Positions 27,215 through 37,744 of a stretch of DNA of 64,000 nucleotides are shown here, piece by piece. This DNA is from Dietzia aurantiaca (GTDB lineage Bacteria; Actinomycetota; Actinomycetes; Mycobacteriales; Mycobacteriaceae): positions 399,497-463,496 of the forward strand of contig NZ_JAIFXZ010000002.1 in the NCBI RefSeq assembly GCF_021033825.1, given 5' to 3'. How positions within the stretch are numbered: position 1 is the stretch's first letter; each line of letters opens with the position of its first letter. Under the pieces are notes generated by a model, which was not told the origin of the DNA, ran no database searches, and saw only the letters and a program-made list of their open reading frames with translations. The translations under genes were made by a program, and so were the position numbers.

Positions 27215-28770
27215 TGACAACACCCCCTCTCCCCGTCATGTCGGCCGCGAACGCCGGGACCGTCGATGCAGTGCTTCGCCGTTCCGCCTCCCGATTCCCC
27301 GATCGGGTCGCCCTGACCTTCGCCGACCGCCGCTGGTCGTACTCGGAACTCGACTCCGCCGTGGACAGGGTGGCAGCCGAGCTCACCTCGCGGGGCCTGG
27401 AGCCGGGCTCCCGCATCGCGGCCTACGGGGTCAATTCCGACGCATACCTCATCTCCTTCCTCGCGACCTCGCGCGCCGGCTACACCCACGTCCCTGTCAA
27501 CTACGCGCTCACCGGCGGAGAGCTCGAGTACCTCCTGACCGATTCCGGGGCATCGCTGGTACTCGTCGACCCGGCGCAGGCGCCGACGCTGGATGCGGTG
27601 CTCGACAACCTGCCCGGCCTCTGCTCACTTGACCTGCAGCCCGCTGCCGGCGGGCACGTCGACGGCACGGTGCTCGGCACCGCACTGGCGCCCGGCGAGA
27701 CCACGCCCGTGGACTCCTCCGCCTCCGGCACCAGCCTGGCGCAGCTTCTCTACACCTCAGGGACCACCTCGCGACCCAAGGGCGCGATGATGACGCATTC
27801 CGCGCTCATCCACGAGTACGTGAGCTGCATCCTGGCGCTCGACTTCGACATCGACGACGAGCCGCTTGTCGCGATGCCCCTCTATCACTCGGCGGCGATG
27901 CATGTCTTCACGCTGCCGTACCTCTCGCTCGGGGCCACGGTGCATCTGATGGCCGCGCCGGACATCCCGGAGATCCTCCGCCGCGTCGAAGAGGACGGCA
28001 TCAGGTCCCTCTTCCTGGCGCCGACGGTCTGGGTCCCGCTGGCCTCGCACCCGGACCTGGAGACGCGCGACCTGTCGAGCCTCACCAAGGCGCAGTACGG
28101 CGCATCGATCATGCCGGTCACCGTCCTCCAGCGGCTCCGGACAAAGTACCCGGACCTGGGTTTCTACAACTGCTTCGGGCAGTCGGAGGTCGCCCCGCTC
28201 GCCTGTGTACTCCGGCCCGAGGAGCACGACGCCCGCCCGGCCAGCGCCGGTCGCGCGGTGTTCTTCGTCGAGGCCCGTGTCGTCGACGAGACCGGGGCGG
28301 AAGTCCCCGACGGGGAGCGCGGAGAGGTGGTGTACCGCTCGCCCCAGCTGTGCAGCGGTTACTGGAACAAGCCCGAGGCCACCGAGGAGGCGTTCCGCGG
28401 CGGATGGTTCCATTCCGGGGACCTGGTCGTGCGCGACTCCGAGGGTTTCCTCGAGGTCGTCGACCGCATCAAGGACGTCATCAACACCGGCGGGGTCCTG
28501 GTGGCCTCACGCGAGGTCGAGGACGCGGTCTACCGGGACGAGCGCGTCGCCGAGGTCGCCGTGATCGGAACCCCGGATCCCAAGTGGATCGAGGCCGTCA
28601 CCGCGGTCGTCGTCCTCAAGGACGGCGCCGACGCCACCCAGGACGAGATCATCGACGGGACCCGCGCCCATCTCGCACCGTTCAAGGTGCCCAAGCGCGT
28701 CGTCTTTGTCGATGAGCTCCCCCGCAACCAGTCCGGCAAACTCCTCAAGCGCGAGCTCCGGCAGGACTGA
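27214..28770 (+). CDS. Acyl-CoA synthetase (AMP-forming, FadD-like)
   Basis: A 518-residue adenylate-forming enzyme. Core motifs: LLYTSGTTSRPKGAMMTH (P-loop), NCFGQSEVAPLA, GWFHSGDLVVRD and VDRIKDVINTGG, plus the catalytic lysine near the end in PRNQSGKLLKREL. It activates a carboxylic acid, probably fatty, to its CoA thioester. Chain-length preference is not readable. It is the last gene of a plus-strand run and ends 35 nt from a convergent hydrolase. Confidence 0.88.
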   Translation: MTTPPLPVMSAANAGTVDAVLRRSASRFPDRVALTFADRRWSYSELDSAVDRVAAELTSRGLEPGSRIAAYGVNSDAYLISFLATSRAGYTHVPVNYALTGGELEYLLTDSGASLVLVDPAQAPTLDAVLDNLPGLCSLDLQPAAGGHVDGTVLGTALAPGETTPVDSSASGTSLAQLLYTSGTTSRPKGAMMTHSALIHEYVSCILALDFDIDDEPLVAMPLYHSAAMHVFTLPYLSLGATVHLMAAPDIPEILRRVEEDGIRSLFLAPTVWVPLASHPDLETRDLSSLTKAQYGASIMPVTVLQRLRTKYPDLGFYNCFGQSEVAPLACVLRPEEHDARPASAGRAVFFVEARVVDETGAEVPDGERGEVVYRSPQLCSGYWNKPEATEEAFRGGWFHSGDLVVRDSEGFLEVVDRIKDVINTGGVLVASREVEDAVYRDERVAEVAVIGTPDPKWIEAVTAVVVLKDGADATQDEIIDGTRAHLAPFKVPKRVVFVDELPRNQSGKLLKRELRQD

Positions 28771-28805
28771 GCCGGTCTCCCGCCGCGGGGACGCTGGCGT
28801 ATCGA

Positions 28806-29666
28806 TCACGCGGTGCTCCGACGAATCCGGGCCAGCACCTCTTCGGAGATCAGTTCAGGGTACTGCTCCGGCAACCAATGTCCCCCTCCCCGGACGGGGA
28901 CGAACCGGTAGTCGGCGGCCATCCGGCTCGCCGTGGCCTCCGCACCGCTGCGTGCGATCGCCATGTCCCGGTCTCCCCAGACGAAGGTCGTGGGCACGGC
29001 CACGTCCGGCAATTCGTATCTCCGCATCGCCCGGTACCAGTTGAGCGCTCCCGTCAATCCGGCTCGAATACCCACCACGTTCAGGTGTTCGGCCACCAGT
29101 TCCTCGGGAACGTCGCCGGCGAACATCTCCCGCAGCCGCCGTGCGCCGCCCTCCAGCAGAACGTCCTCAGCTTTTCCCTGCTGGCGGAACAGAGCGAAAT
29201 AGGCCGAGCGCTGCTGTTGGTCAGGATCCGTCGCCACCGCGTCCGCGAATGCTCCGAGGTGGGGAACGGACACCGCAGTTAACGACGCGAGCTCAGTCGG
29301 CCGGTGTGCGGCCAGCCACCATGCCACGGACGCGCCCCAGTCGTGTCCGAGGAGATGGAAGGTCCCGAGTTCCAGCTGCGCGGCGACGGCGAGGACGTCC
29401 TCCGTCAGGCGCTCGATCGCGTAGTCCCCGACTTCGGCGGGCCGGGCCCCGGGCGAGTACCCGCGCTGCAGCGGGGCCACGACCCGGACGCCGTTGCGCG
29501 TGAGAATCTCCGCCACAGGGCGCCACTCGTGGGCACTCTCGGGAAAGCCGTGGAGGGCCAGCACCGTGGGCACAGGCTGTCTGCCGGGTAGCGGCTCGAC
29601 CGCATCCCACACGAGCACATCGAGTTGTCCGACCTGGGTGTCGACCGTCCTGCTGCGGAGCCTCAT
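28806..29666 (-). CDS. Alpha/beta hydrolase (epoxide-hydrolase-like)
   Basis: A 286-residue hydrolase. HGFPESAHEW supplies the oxyanion hole, GHDWGASVAW the Asp nucleophile typical of epoxide hydrolases and haloalkane dehalogenases, WGDRD the acid and GGGHWLPEQ the histidine. The cap region lies at about residues 130-210. The substrate is unknown; epoxide hydrolysis is the most likely chemistry because the nucleophile is Asp. Confidence 0.85.
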   Translation of the reverse strand: MRLRSRTVDTQVGQLDVLVWDAVEPLPGRQPVPTVLALHGFPESAHEWRPVAEILTRNGVRVVAPLQRGYSPGARPAEVGDYAIERLTEDVLAVAAQLELGTFHLLGHDWGASVAWWLAAHRPTELASLTAVSVPHLGAFADAVATDPDQQQRSAYFALFRQQGKAEDVLLEGGARRLREMFAGDVPEELVAEHLNVVGIRAGLTGALNWYRAMRRYELPDVAVPTTFVWGDRDMAIARSGAEATASRMAADYRFVPVRGGGHWLPEQYPELISEEVLARIRRSTA

Positions 29667-29692
29667 GGCCGGACACTATCGCCTCGGACTGC

Positions 29693-30520
29693 TCACCGTG
29701 GCCGCCTGTCCCGGGGCGGCCGGGCGACCGCGGCCGCGTCCGCTGTCCGGGAGCGGCGATGATGCCAGTCCCGGACGAGCCACATCTCCACCACCAGGGG
29801 GTCGACGGCGCACTCCGCCGCCCACTCCTCGACCACGCCCAGGTAGCGCTGGAACCGACGAGGGGTGAGCCGCGACGCGGAGTCCACCTCGGTCCAACCC
29901 GAGTGGATCAACGTCCCGATCCCCGCGGGGTCGACAGGAACGATGCGCTGGTCAGACCACGCCATCGCGAGCGAGGACAGATAGAGCGACGCCAAGGGGT
30001 AGCCGAGGTCGGGAACCCCTCGGCCCGCCCTCCCCTCGGGGGCACCGTGCCGCAGCAGGTTCATCGCCTCCGCGGGGGCGTCGAGCCAGTCGACGACGTC
30101 ATGCAGGACGAGCGGGTAGCCGTGGGAGTAGGCGGATCGCCACCCGGTCCGGTCACGATCGGGCACCCGGAAATCCGGGAGGCCACGCCTGATCCCCGAG
30201 CGTGTGGGATGCGAGGACAACCAGGCCGCGCACATGTACAACGCGACCACGGATTCCTCCAGGCTGCCCCGCGCTCGTCTCCCCGCAGCCCACAGATCGC
30301 TCCGCCGCAGATAGCCGGTACCTGTCTCGACCCGGCCACCATCCGGGCCCCCACCCACGAGCCGCAGGTCGACGCCCTTCTCCGCCAGTCGCAGATTCCA
30401 GAGGTCGAGATCCACCCCCACGTACTCGTCCGCCACCAGCAGTGCCGGCGGCTGCACCCTGCACCAGTCGGCGCAGGCCTCGGGAAGCGGTGGAATGTGG
30501 CCGGGTCCGGTCGTGGTCAT
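29693..30520 (-). CDS. Hypothetical protein, unrecognised
   Basis: A 275-residue protein with no motif I recognise. It is soluble, Trp- and Arg-rich, with an ordered central part (EESVVALYMCAAWLSSHPTRSGIRRGLPDFRV; GYPLVLHDVVDWLDAPAEAMNLLRHG) and a basic C-terminal tail. It lies between the hydrolase and gcvP on the same strand with short gaps (26 and 48 nt), so it may be read through from gcvP. The opposite strand is also open here, but this frame has the better ordered composition and fits the operon direction. Confidence 0.6.
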   Translation of the reverse strand: MTTTGPGHIPPLPEACADWCRVQPPALLVADEYVGVDLDLWNLRLAEKGVDLRLVGGGPDGGRVETGTGYLRRSDLWAAGRRARGSLEESVVALYMCAAWLSSHPTRSGIRRGLPDFRVPDRDRTGWRSAYSHGYPLVLHDVVDWLDAPAEAMNLLRHGAPEGRAGRGVPDLGYPLASLYLSSLAMAWSDQRIVPVDPAGIGTLIHSGWTEVDSASRLTPRRFQRYLGVVEEWAAECAVDPLVVEMWLVRDWHHRRSRTADAAAVARPPRDRRPR

Positions 30521-30568
30521 ACCCGCACGGTGTCACGCGGGTCCGACATCAACGGGCCCAGGAGCCGG

Positions 30569-33463
<2,895 letters not shown>

Positions 33464-33517
33464 AGGTGCTCCTCGAAGGGCGGGGCCACCCGGGATGGGC
33501 GGCCGGCGGGCCGGTGC

Positions 33518-33728
33518 TACCCTCTCCGCTCTGTCCCCTGCCGACTGATGCCGGCGCCTGAGAGATTCGCCGACCGGACCGCCGGCCGACTTTCCCCTTG
33601 GGCGGGTGGTCGATTCCACCGCTCTCCAGAGGCGCTCGTCGACTACACGGTCCGGGTGCCTGAGAGATTCTCGGAGAGGAGTTGCTCCTTCGGCGCCCGC
33701 GGCACGAAGCCGCGGGACTCTCCCGTGA
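33518..33728 (-). promoter_or_regulatory. Tandem glycine riboswitch
   Basis: Read on the minus strand there are two aptamer-like units, each with the hallmark AATCTCTCAGGC core (plus-strand GCCTGAGAGATT at 33556-33567 and 33658-33669). The upstream unit opens with GGGAGAG and closes with CTGGAGAG (about 33622-33726); the downstream one ends GGGGACAGAGCGGAGAGGG (about 33520-33612). Two copies in a row, 55 nt before gcvP, is the classical cooperative or dimeric glycine-ON design. Confidence 0.88.
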
Positions 33729-33769
33729 GTCGCGTGAACGCGTCCCCGAGTCTAGACGACGCGGGCGCC

Positions 33770-34408
33770 CTAGCCGGTACGCCGTGACGCCCGCGCACGC
33801 CGCCTGGCGGCGAGCTCGTCCTCGAACGGGGCGACGATGTCGTCTTCGGTGACCGTCTCCGCCGGGAATTCCGAGATGGACCCGGCCAGCTCGCGCATGG
33901 CACCGCCGATGCCGATCCCGAATACTCCCTGCCCGCCCTGCAGGAGGTCGAACACCTCTTCCTTGGAGGTGCACTCGAACACCGTGCGCCCGTCCGAGAA
34001 GAGAGTGATCGTGGCCAGGTCCTGGACACCGCGCGACCGGATCTGATCCACGGCCTTGCGGATGTTCTGCAGTGAGATACCGGTATCCAGCAATTGCTTC
34101 ACGATCTTCAGGACGAGAATGTCCTTGAACGAATACAGGCGCTGGCTTCCCGACCCGGCCGCGTTGCGGATGGACGGCACCACCAGGTCCGTACGAGCCC
34201 AGTAATCCAGCTGACGGTACGTGATGCCCGCGATCTGGCAGGCGATCGGGACGCGATATCCGCTCGTTCCGTCCGGGATCCCGTCGTCCGGGAACAGCCC
34301 GGGCTGCACCTCGTCGAACGTGGCCTGCGTGGCCTCGTTCACATCCCCGAAGAGATTGTTCGACTCTGCAACGACGGTCGGCTCCGGAATCCGGGGGTGG
34401 TCGGCCAC
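33770..34408 (-). CDS. MerR-family regulator (Rv1830-like)
   Basis: A 212-residue protein with a MerR HTH starting at SGYRVPIACQIAGITYRQLDYWARTDLVVPS (near residue 50) and a coiled dimerisation helix (YSFKDILVLKIVKQLLDTGISLQNIRKAVDQIRSRG). No metal-binding cysteines are present. The second half (VFECTSKEEVFDLLQGGQGVFG) is specific to this actinobacterial group. The GTG at 34408 has GAGGGAG 5 nt upstream; the frame continues upstream but those codons lie over the predicted promoter. It sits between gcvP and the bifunctional-nuclease gene as in mycobacteria. Confidence 0.87.
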   Translation of the reverse strand: MADHPRIPEPTVVAESNNLFGDVNEATQATFDEVQPGLFPDDGIPDGTSGYRVPIACQIAGITYRQLDYWARTDLVVPSIRNAAGSGSQRLYSFKDILVLKIVKQLLDTGISLQNIRKAVDQIRSRGVQDLATITLFSDGRTVFECTSKEEVFDLLQGGQGVFGIGIGGAMRELAGSISEFPAETVTEDDIVAPFEDELAARRRARASRRTG

Positions 34409-34518
34409 ATTTGCTCCCTCAAGCTGCGGGTGCCGCCACATTCGTGGCCGCACGGTACCGGGCCGCGAGGCCCGAATCCTGGACGCGTGAACACCATCGG
34501 TGTAGTTCACTGAGGGCA

Positions 34519-34547
34519 ACGCTATGCCTGCCGTCCCCCTCGATCAA
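34519..34547 (-). promoter_or_regulatory. Promoter for the Rv1830-like merR gene
   Basis: On the minus strand TTGATC (34547-34542) and TAGCGT (34524-34519) are separated by exactly 17 nt, a fair housekeeping promoter. It would give a leader of about 105 nt. Confidence 0.45.
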
Positions 34548-34570
34548 TAGGACACGCGGTAATCCTCAAC

Positions 34571-34589
34571 CTCAAGTTGAACTTTAGAG
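34571..34589. promoter_or_regulatory. Operator-like dyad upstream of the merR promoter
   Basis: CTCAAGTT and its near-inverse AACTTTAGAG form an imperfect dyad centred near 34580, some 25 nt upstream of the predicted -35. Nearby, CAAGTGACTTG (34616-34626) is a perfect dyad, followed by a second TGACTTG. The A/T-rich CAAGTT/AACTTG style is that of MerR-type sites; FtsR/Rv1828-type or the gene's own product are candidates. Confidence 0.4.
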
Positions 34590-34656
34590 TCTGCGCCTGC
34601 CTGGGAGAAGGTAGTCAAGTGACTTGTGTGACTTGAAAAACTGCAGGTCAGCAGAC

Positions 34657-35169
34657 TCAGGACGACGGACTTCCGGGCTCCTCGGCCGGCCCGCCCCCTC
34701 CGAGGAAATCATCGGGACTGACCTGGTCGAGGAACTCGCGGAAGGCCTCGACCTCCTCCTCGCCCTGCTCCACCAGCGAGATCCCGACCTCGTCGAGGAC
34801 CTCCTTGCTCACTAGCACCGGTGCAGAAGTGCGCAGCGCCACCGCCACCGCGTCGGACGGCCTCGCCGAGACCCTCGTCGTTCCGAACACGAGCTCGGCG
34901 ATGAACGTCCCCTCGGACACTCCGACGATCTCGACCTGGTCCAGAGACTGAGAGAAGGTCTCGAGAAGAGTCACCACGAGATCGTGGGTCAGTGGTCTGC
35001 TCGGCTTGACGCCCTGCTGTTGGAGACTGATCGCGGCGGCCTCGGACGCGCCGATCCAGATCGGCACGTACCGGCCCCCCTCCTTCTCGTGCAGGACCAG
35101 GACGGGTGCGTACTCGGGTTCCTCGAAACGGATTCCGACCACGTCGACCTCACGCATATTGCTCACCAT
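34657..35169 (-). CDS. Bifunctional-nuclease-domain protein (DUF151/BFN, Rv1829-like)
   Basis: A 170-residue protein covering one BFN domain: VDVVGIRFEEPEYAPVLVLHEKEGGRYVPIWIGASEAAAI, then THDLVVTLLETF and the conserved RPSDAVAVALRTSAPVLVS, with an acidic C-terminal tail. Some BFN proteins show nuclease activity; in actinobacteria the gene always lies between the two merR genes and its task is unclear. Start at ATG 35169; GTG 35166 is an alternative. Confidence 0.9.
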   Translation of the reverse strand: MVSNMREVDVVGIRFEEPEYAPVLVLHEKEGGRYVPIWIGASEAAAISLQQQGVKPSRPLTHDLVVTLLETFSQSLDQVEIVGVSEGTFIAELVFGTTRVSARPSDAVAVALRTSAPVLVSKEVLDEVGISLVEQGEEEVEAFREFLDQVSPDDFLGGGGPAEEPGSPSS

Positions 35170-35250
35170 TGTCTCAGCCTCTCGACATCTCCAGCGTAGC
35201 CTTCATCCACGGCCCGGCGAGCGGAGCGCGCGCCGGGCGGGCTGGCAGGT

Positions 35251-35985
35251 TCAGGATTCGAGCGCGTGGCGCACGGCGACGGTCACGAGAGTCGAGTGGA
35301 GCGCAACAGACAGTGCCGCGATCTCCCGAGCCAACTCTGCGGCACGGTCGCGCGCGTCGGCATCCCCCTGGCGCGCCACCGGCCCGGCGATCTGAGCGAT
35401 GAGGCCGGTCTGACGATCTGCCGCCGTCCGGAATCCCCGCAGGTGCCGGACGTCCACACCATGGGCGCCCAGGTCGTGGGCGGTGCGCGCGATCAGTACC
35501 GATTCGGGATCGAAGAAGCCACCCCGCCCGGCCGTGATGAGTCCGGCGTCGATCAGGGAGTCGACGAGTTCCGCCTCCACGCCGGCCTGCTCGACGACGT
35601 TCTCGCGGGTCATCCGCTTCAGCGAATCGCTGCGGAAATCGTCAGGTTCCGACCCCGGAACGCCCTCGGACCCGGGGCGCGGGAGCAGAGTGGTCGTCGA
35701 TCCGTCGGCGATCGCCGCGTCGAGGGCATCCAGCTCCTGCCGGATCACCTTCAACGGGAGATACCGGTCACGCTGCGCCGTCAGAACGTATCGGAGCCGT
35801 TCGCGGTCCTCGACGCTGAACCGCCGGTAACCACTCGGCGTTCGCTGCGGCGTCACCAGACCCTCGTTCTCGAGGAACCGGACCTTTGACACTGTCAGAT
35901 CCGGAAACTCCGGCGTCAGTAGTGCGATGACCCCGCCGATGGAGAGAAACTCCTCCCCGGCGGCGCCATGACCGGCTGCGGTCAC
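35251..35985 (-). CDS. ftsR: MerR-family regulator of the FtsR/Rv1828 type
   Basis: A 244-residue regulator. The winged helix (IGGVIALLTPEFPDLTVSKVRFLENEGLVTPQRTPSGYRRFSVEDRERLRYVL) is followed by a long C-terminal helical domain instead of a metal-binding tail. The corynebacterial orthologue FtsR activates ftsZ; that role is inferred here from the domain layout and the garA neighbour. The GTG start overlaps the garA stop (GTGA). Confidence 0.88.
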   Translation of the reverse strand: MTAAGHGAAGEEFLSIGGVIALLTPEFPDLTVSKVRFLENEGLVTPQRTPSGYRRFSVEDRERLRYVLTAQRDRYLPLKVIRQELDALDAAIADGSTTTLLPRPGSEGVPGSEPDDFRSDSLKRMTRENVVEQAGVEAELVDSLIDAGLITAGRGGFFDPESVLIARTAHDLGAHGVDVRHLRGFRTAADRQTGLIAQIAGPVARQGDADARDRAAELAREIAALSVALHSTLVTVAVRHALES

Positions 35986-36419
35986 TGCCCGGGCGTACCC
36001 GTCAGGAACACCAGACGGAACTTGCCGATCTGCACCTCGTCGCCGTTGGCGAGCGACGCGGAATCGACCGGCTCACGATTGACGTAGGTACCGTTCAGCG
36101 ACCCGACATCCACGACGGTGAAGCTGCCACCCTCGCTGCGGAACTCCGCGTGCCGCCGGCTCACCGTCACGTCATCGAGAAAGATGTCGCTGTCCGGATG
36201 CCGACCGGCGGAGGTCGTGGCCTGGTCCAGCAGAAAACGCGACCCGGCGTTGGGGCCACGCTTGACCACGAGAAGGGCCTGCCCCTCGGGGAGCCCCTCG
36301 ACACCGGTCACCGACGAGTCCGACTGAGCCGCCTGCTGATCGGTTTCATTGAGGAGCTCCGCGCGGAACACGGAGGTGGTCTCGGCAGTCGCCTCGGGCA
36401 TGTTCTTGTTCTCGGTCAC
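35982..36419 (-). CDS. garA: FHA-domain metabolic regulator GarA/OdhI
   Basis: A 145-residue protein. The N-terminal ETTSVFRAELL contains the tandem Thr phosphorylated by PknG/PknB-type kinases; the FHA domain follows (VKRGPNAGSRFLLDQATTSAGRHPDSDIFLDDVTVSRRHAEF, DVGSLNGTYVN). Unphosphorylated, the family inhibits 2-oxoglutarate dehydrogenase and glutamate dehydrogenase and stimulates glutamate synthase; phosphorylation closes the FHA domain on its own tail. The GTG at 36419 has AGGAGAG upstream. A -10-like TAGAAT lies at 36479-36474. Confidence 0.95.
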   Translation of the reverse strand: MTENKNMPEATAETTSVFRAELLNETDQQAAQSDSSVTGVEGLPEGQALLVVKRGPNAGSRFLLDQATTSAGRHPDSDIFLDDVTVSRRHAEFRSEGGSFTVVDVGSLNGTYVNREPVDSASLANGDEVQIGKFRLVFLTGTPGQ

Positions 36420-36527
36420 GTTAGTCTCTCCTCGTCTGAGCCCGGGCGTGGGGCTCACGGTGCGCTGCAATTGATTCTATGCCGGACTACCCATCCGCGG
36501 GGCCGCGGGGCGGAGCAGTCGGTCCAC

Positions 36528-36932
36528 TCACCCCTCCGTGATCTTGGCGTACCCGTCCGAGTCCAGGGTCTGCTCGAGCTGCGCCTCGAGGTCGTCCACA
36601 TCGGAGATCTCCAAAACGACGATCCAACCCTCCCCGTACGGGTCCGAGTTGACCAGTTCGGGAGAAGTCTCGAGCGCCGAGTTGACCTCGACGACTTTTC
36701 CGGTCAGCGGTGCGTACAGATCGGAGACGCTCTTGGGGGACTCGACCTCGCCGAAGGACTCACCGGTCTCCGTCTCCCCGCCGACCTCCGGGAGCTGGAC
36801 AAAGACGATATCGCCGAGCTTGGACTGTGCGTACTCGGTGATGCCGATGCGGACGCGGGTATCCGACACCCGCTCCACCCACTCATGCTCATCGGTGTAC
36901 CGGAGCTGGTCGGGGATGTTCTGATCGCTCAC
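36528..36932 (-). CDS. gcvH: Glycine cleavage system H protein
   Basis: A 134-residue lipoyl carrier. It has the RYTDEHEWVERVSDTRVRIGITEYAQSKLGDIVFV start, the lipoylated lysine in FGEVESPKSVSDLYAP, and the SDPYGEGWIVVLEI strand. It shuttles the aminomethyl group between GcvP and GcvT. The GTG at 36932 has AAGGG 8 nt upstream. Confidence 0.95.
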   Translation of the reverse strand: MSDQNIPDQLRYTDEHEWVERVSDTRVRIGITEYAQSKLGDIVFVQLPEVGGETETGESFGEVESPKSVSDLYAPLTGKVVEVNSALETSPELVNSDPYGEGWIVVLEISDVDDLEAQLEQTLDSDGYAKITEG

Positions 36933-36979
36933 TGACGTGCCCTTCTCGAGTGGCTCACTACAGATTCCATCTGGCGACA

Positions 36980-37744
36980 TTACACACCGTCGGGCGCCCT
37001 CACATCAGTCGATCCGGGGTCACGTGCGGGAAGAGCCACAGTGGTTCTGCGTGCCTGCCAGACATAGATGCCCCCACTCCAGACGTAGAGACCGACGCCC
37101 CAGTAGAGACATGCTTCGCCGACGACCTCGAGACCTGCGGCTCCCACGACCCCGGCGTTACCCGCCAGAATGAGCGGCAGGGACCAGAACAGCGCAAACG
37201 TCGCCGCCTTGCCCAGGTAGGTCACCTCCGGCTCCAGTCCCCGCCGGCGATAGACCGGCAGCGTCACCAGCAGCAACGCGTCGCGGACGAGCAATACGAC
37301 GACAACCCACAGAGGGATATAACCGGCGATCACGAAGGTGACGGGGACGACCGCGACGAGGATCCGATCAGCGATCGGATCCAGTTTCTCCCCCCAGGTA
37401 GACCGCATGTTCCACAATCGTGCGATCTTGCCGTCGAGCCAGTCGGAGACGACGACCACCCCGAGCACCCACAGAGCCAGCGTCGGGGCGTCCCACACCA
37501 GGACAGCCACGACCAGGACGGGAATCAGGGCTATACGACAGAGCGAGATCGCGTTGGGAAGCGTCCAGAATCGGTCGCTCACCCCCTTTTCGCGGGGCGA
37601 CACCTCGGCGCCGAGCCCCGGTGGAACCGCTGCCGAGAGGTGTCCTCCCCGGGGCGGCGGAATCTTGGCCCCGAGGACCTTGCCCTCGCCGGTTCGCCAT
37701 TCGCGCAGATCGGTTTCTCGCCTGCCGTCGCGTGCCGCGCTCAT
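36980..37744 (-). CDS. CDP-alcohol phosphatidyltransferase (PgsA2-like)
   Basis: A 254-residue membrane enzyme. The signature [28 protein letters not shown] gives the required DxxDGxxAR...GxxxDxxxD metal site near residues 100-127; five to six membrane helices surround it. It attaches an alcohol head group (glycerol-3-phosphate or similar) to CDP-diacylglycerol. The ATG overlaps the secA2 stop (ATGA), favouring this start, but it adds about 55 residues of polar sequence before the usual [14 protein letters not shown]; a GTG at the latter point is possible. Confidence 0.85.
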   Translation of the reverse strand: MSAARDGRRETDLREWRTGEGKVLGAKIPPPRGGHLSAAVPPGLGAEVSPREKGVSDRFWTLPNAISLCRIALIPVLVVAVLVWDAPTLALWVLGVVVVSDWLDGKIARLWNMRSTWGEKLDPIADRILVAVVPVTFVIAGYIPLWVVVVLLVRDALLLVTLPVYRRRGLEPEVTYLGKAATFALFWSLPLILAGNAGVVGAAGLEVVGEACLYWGVGLYVWSGGIYVWQARRTTVALPARDPGSTDVRAPDGV

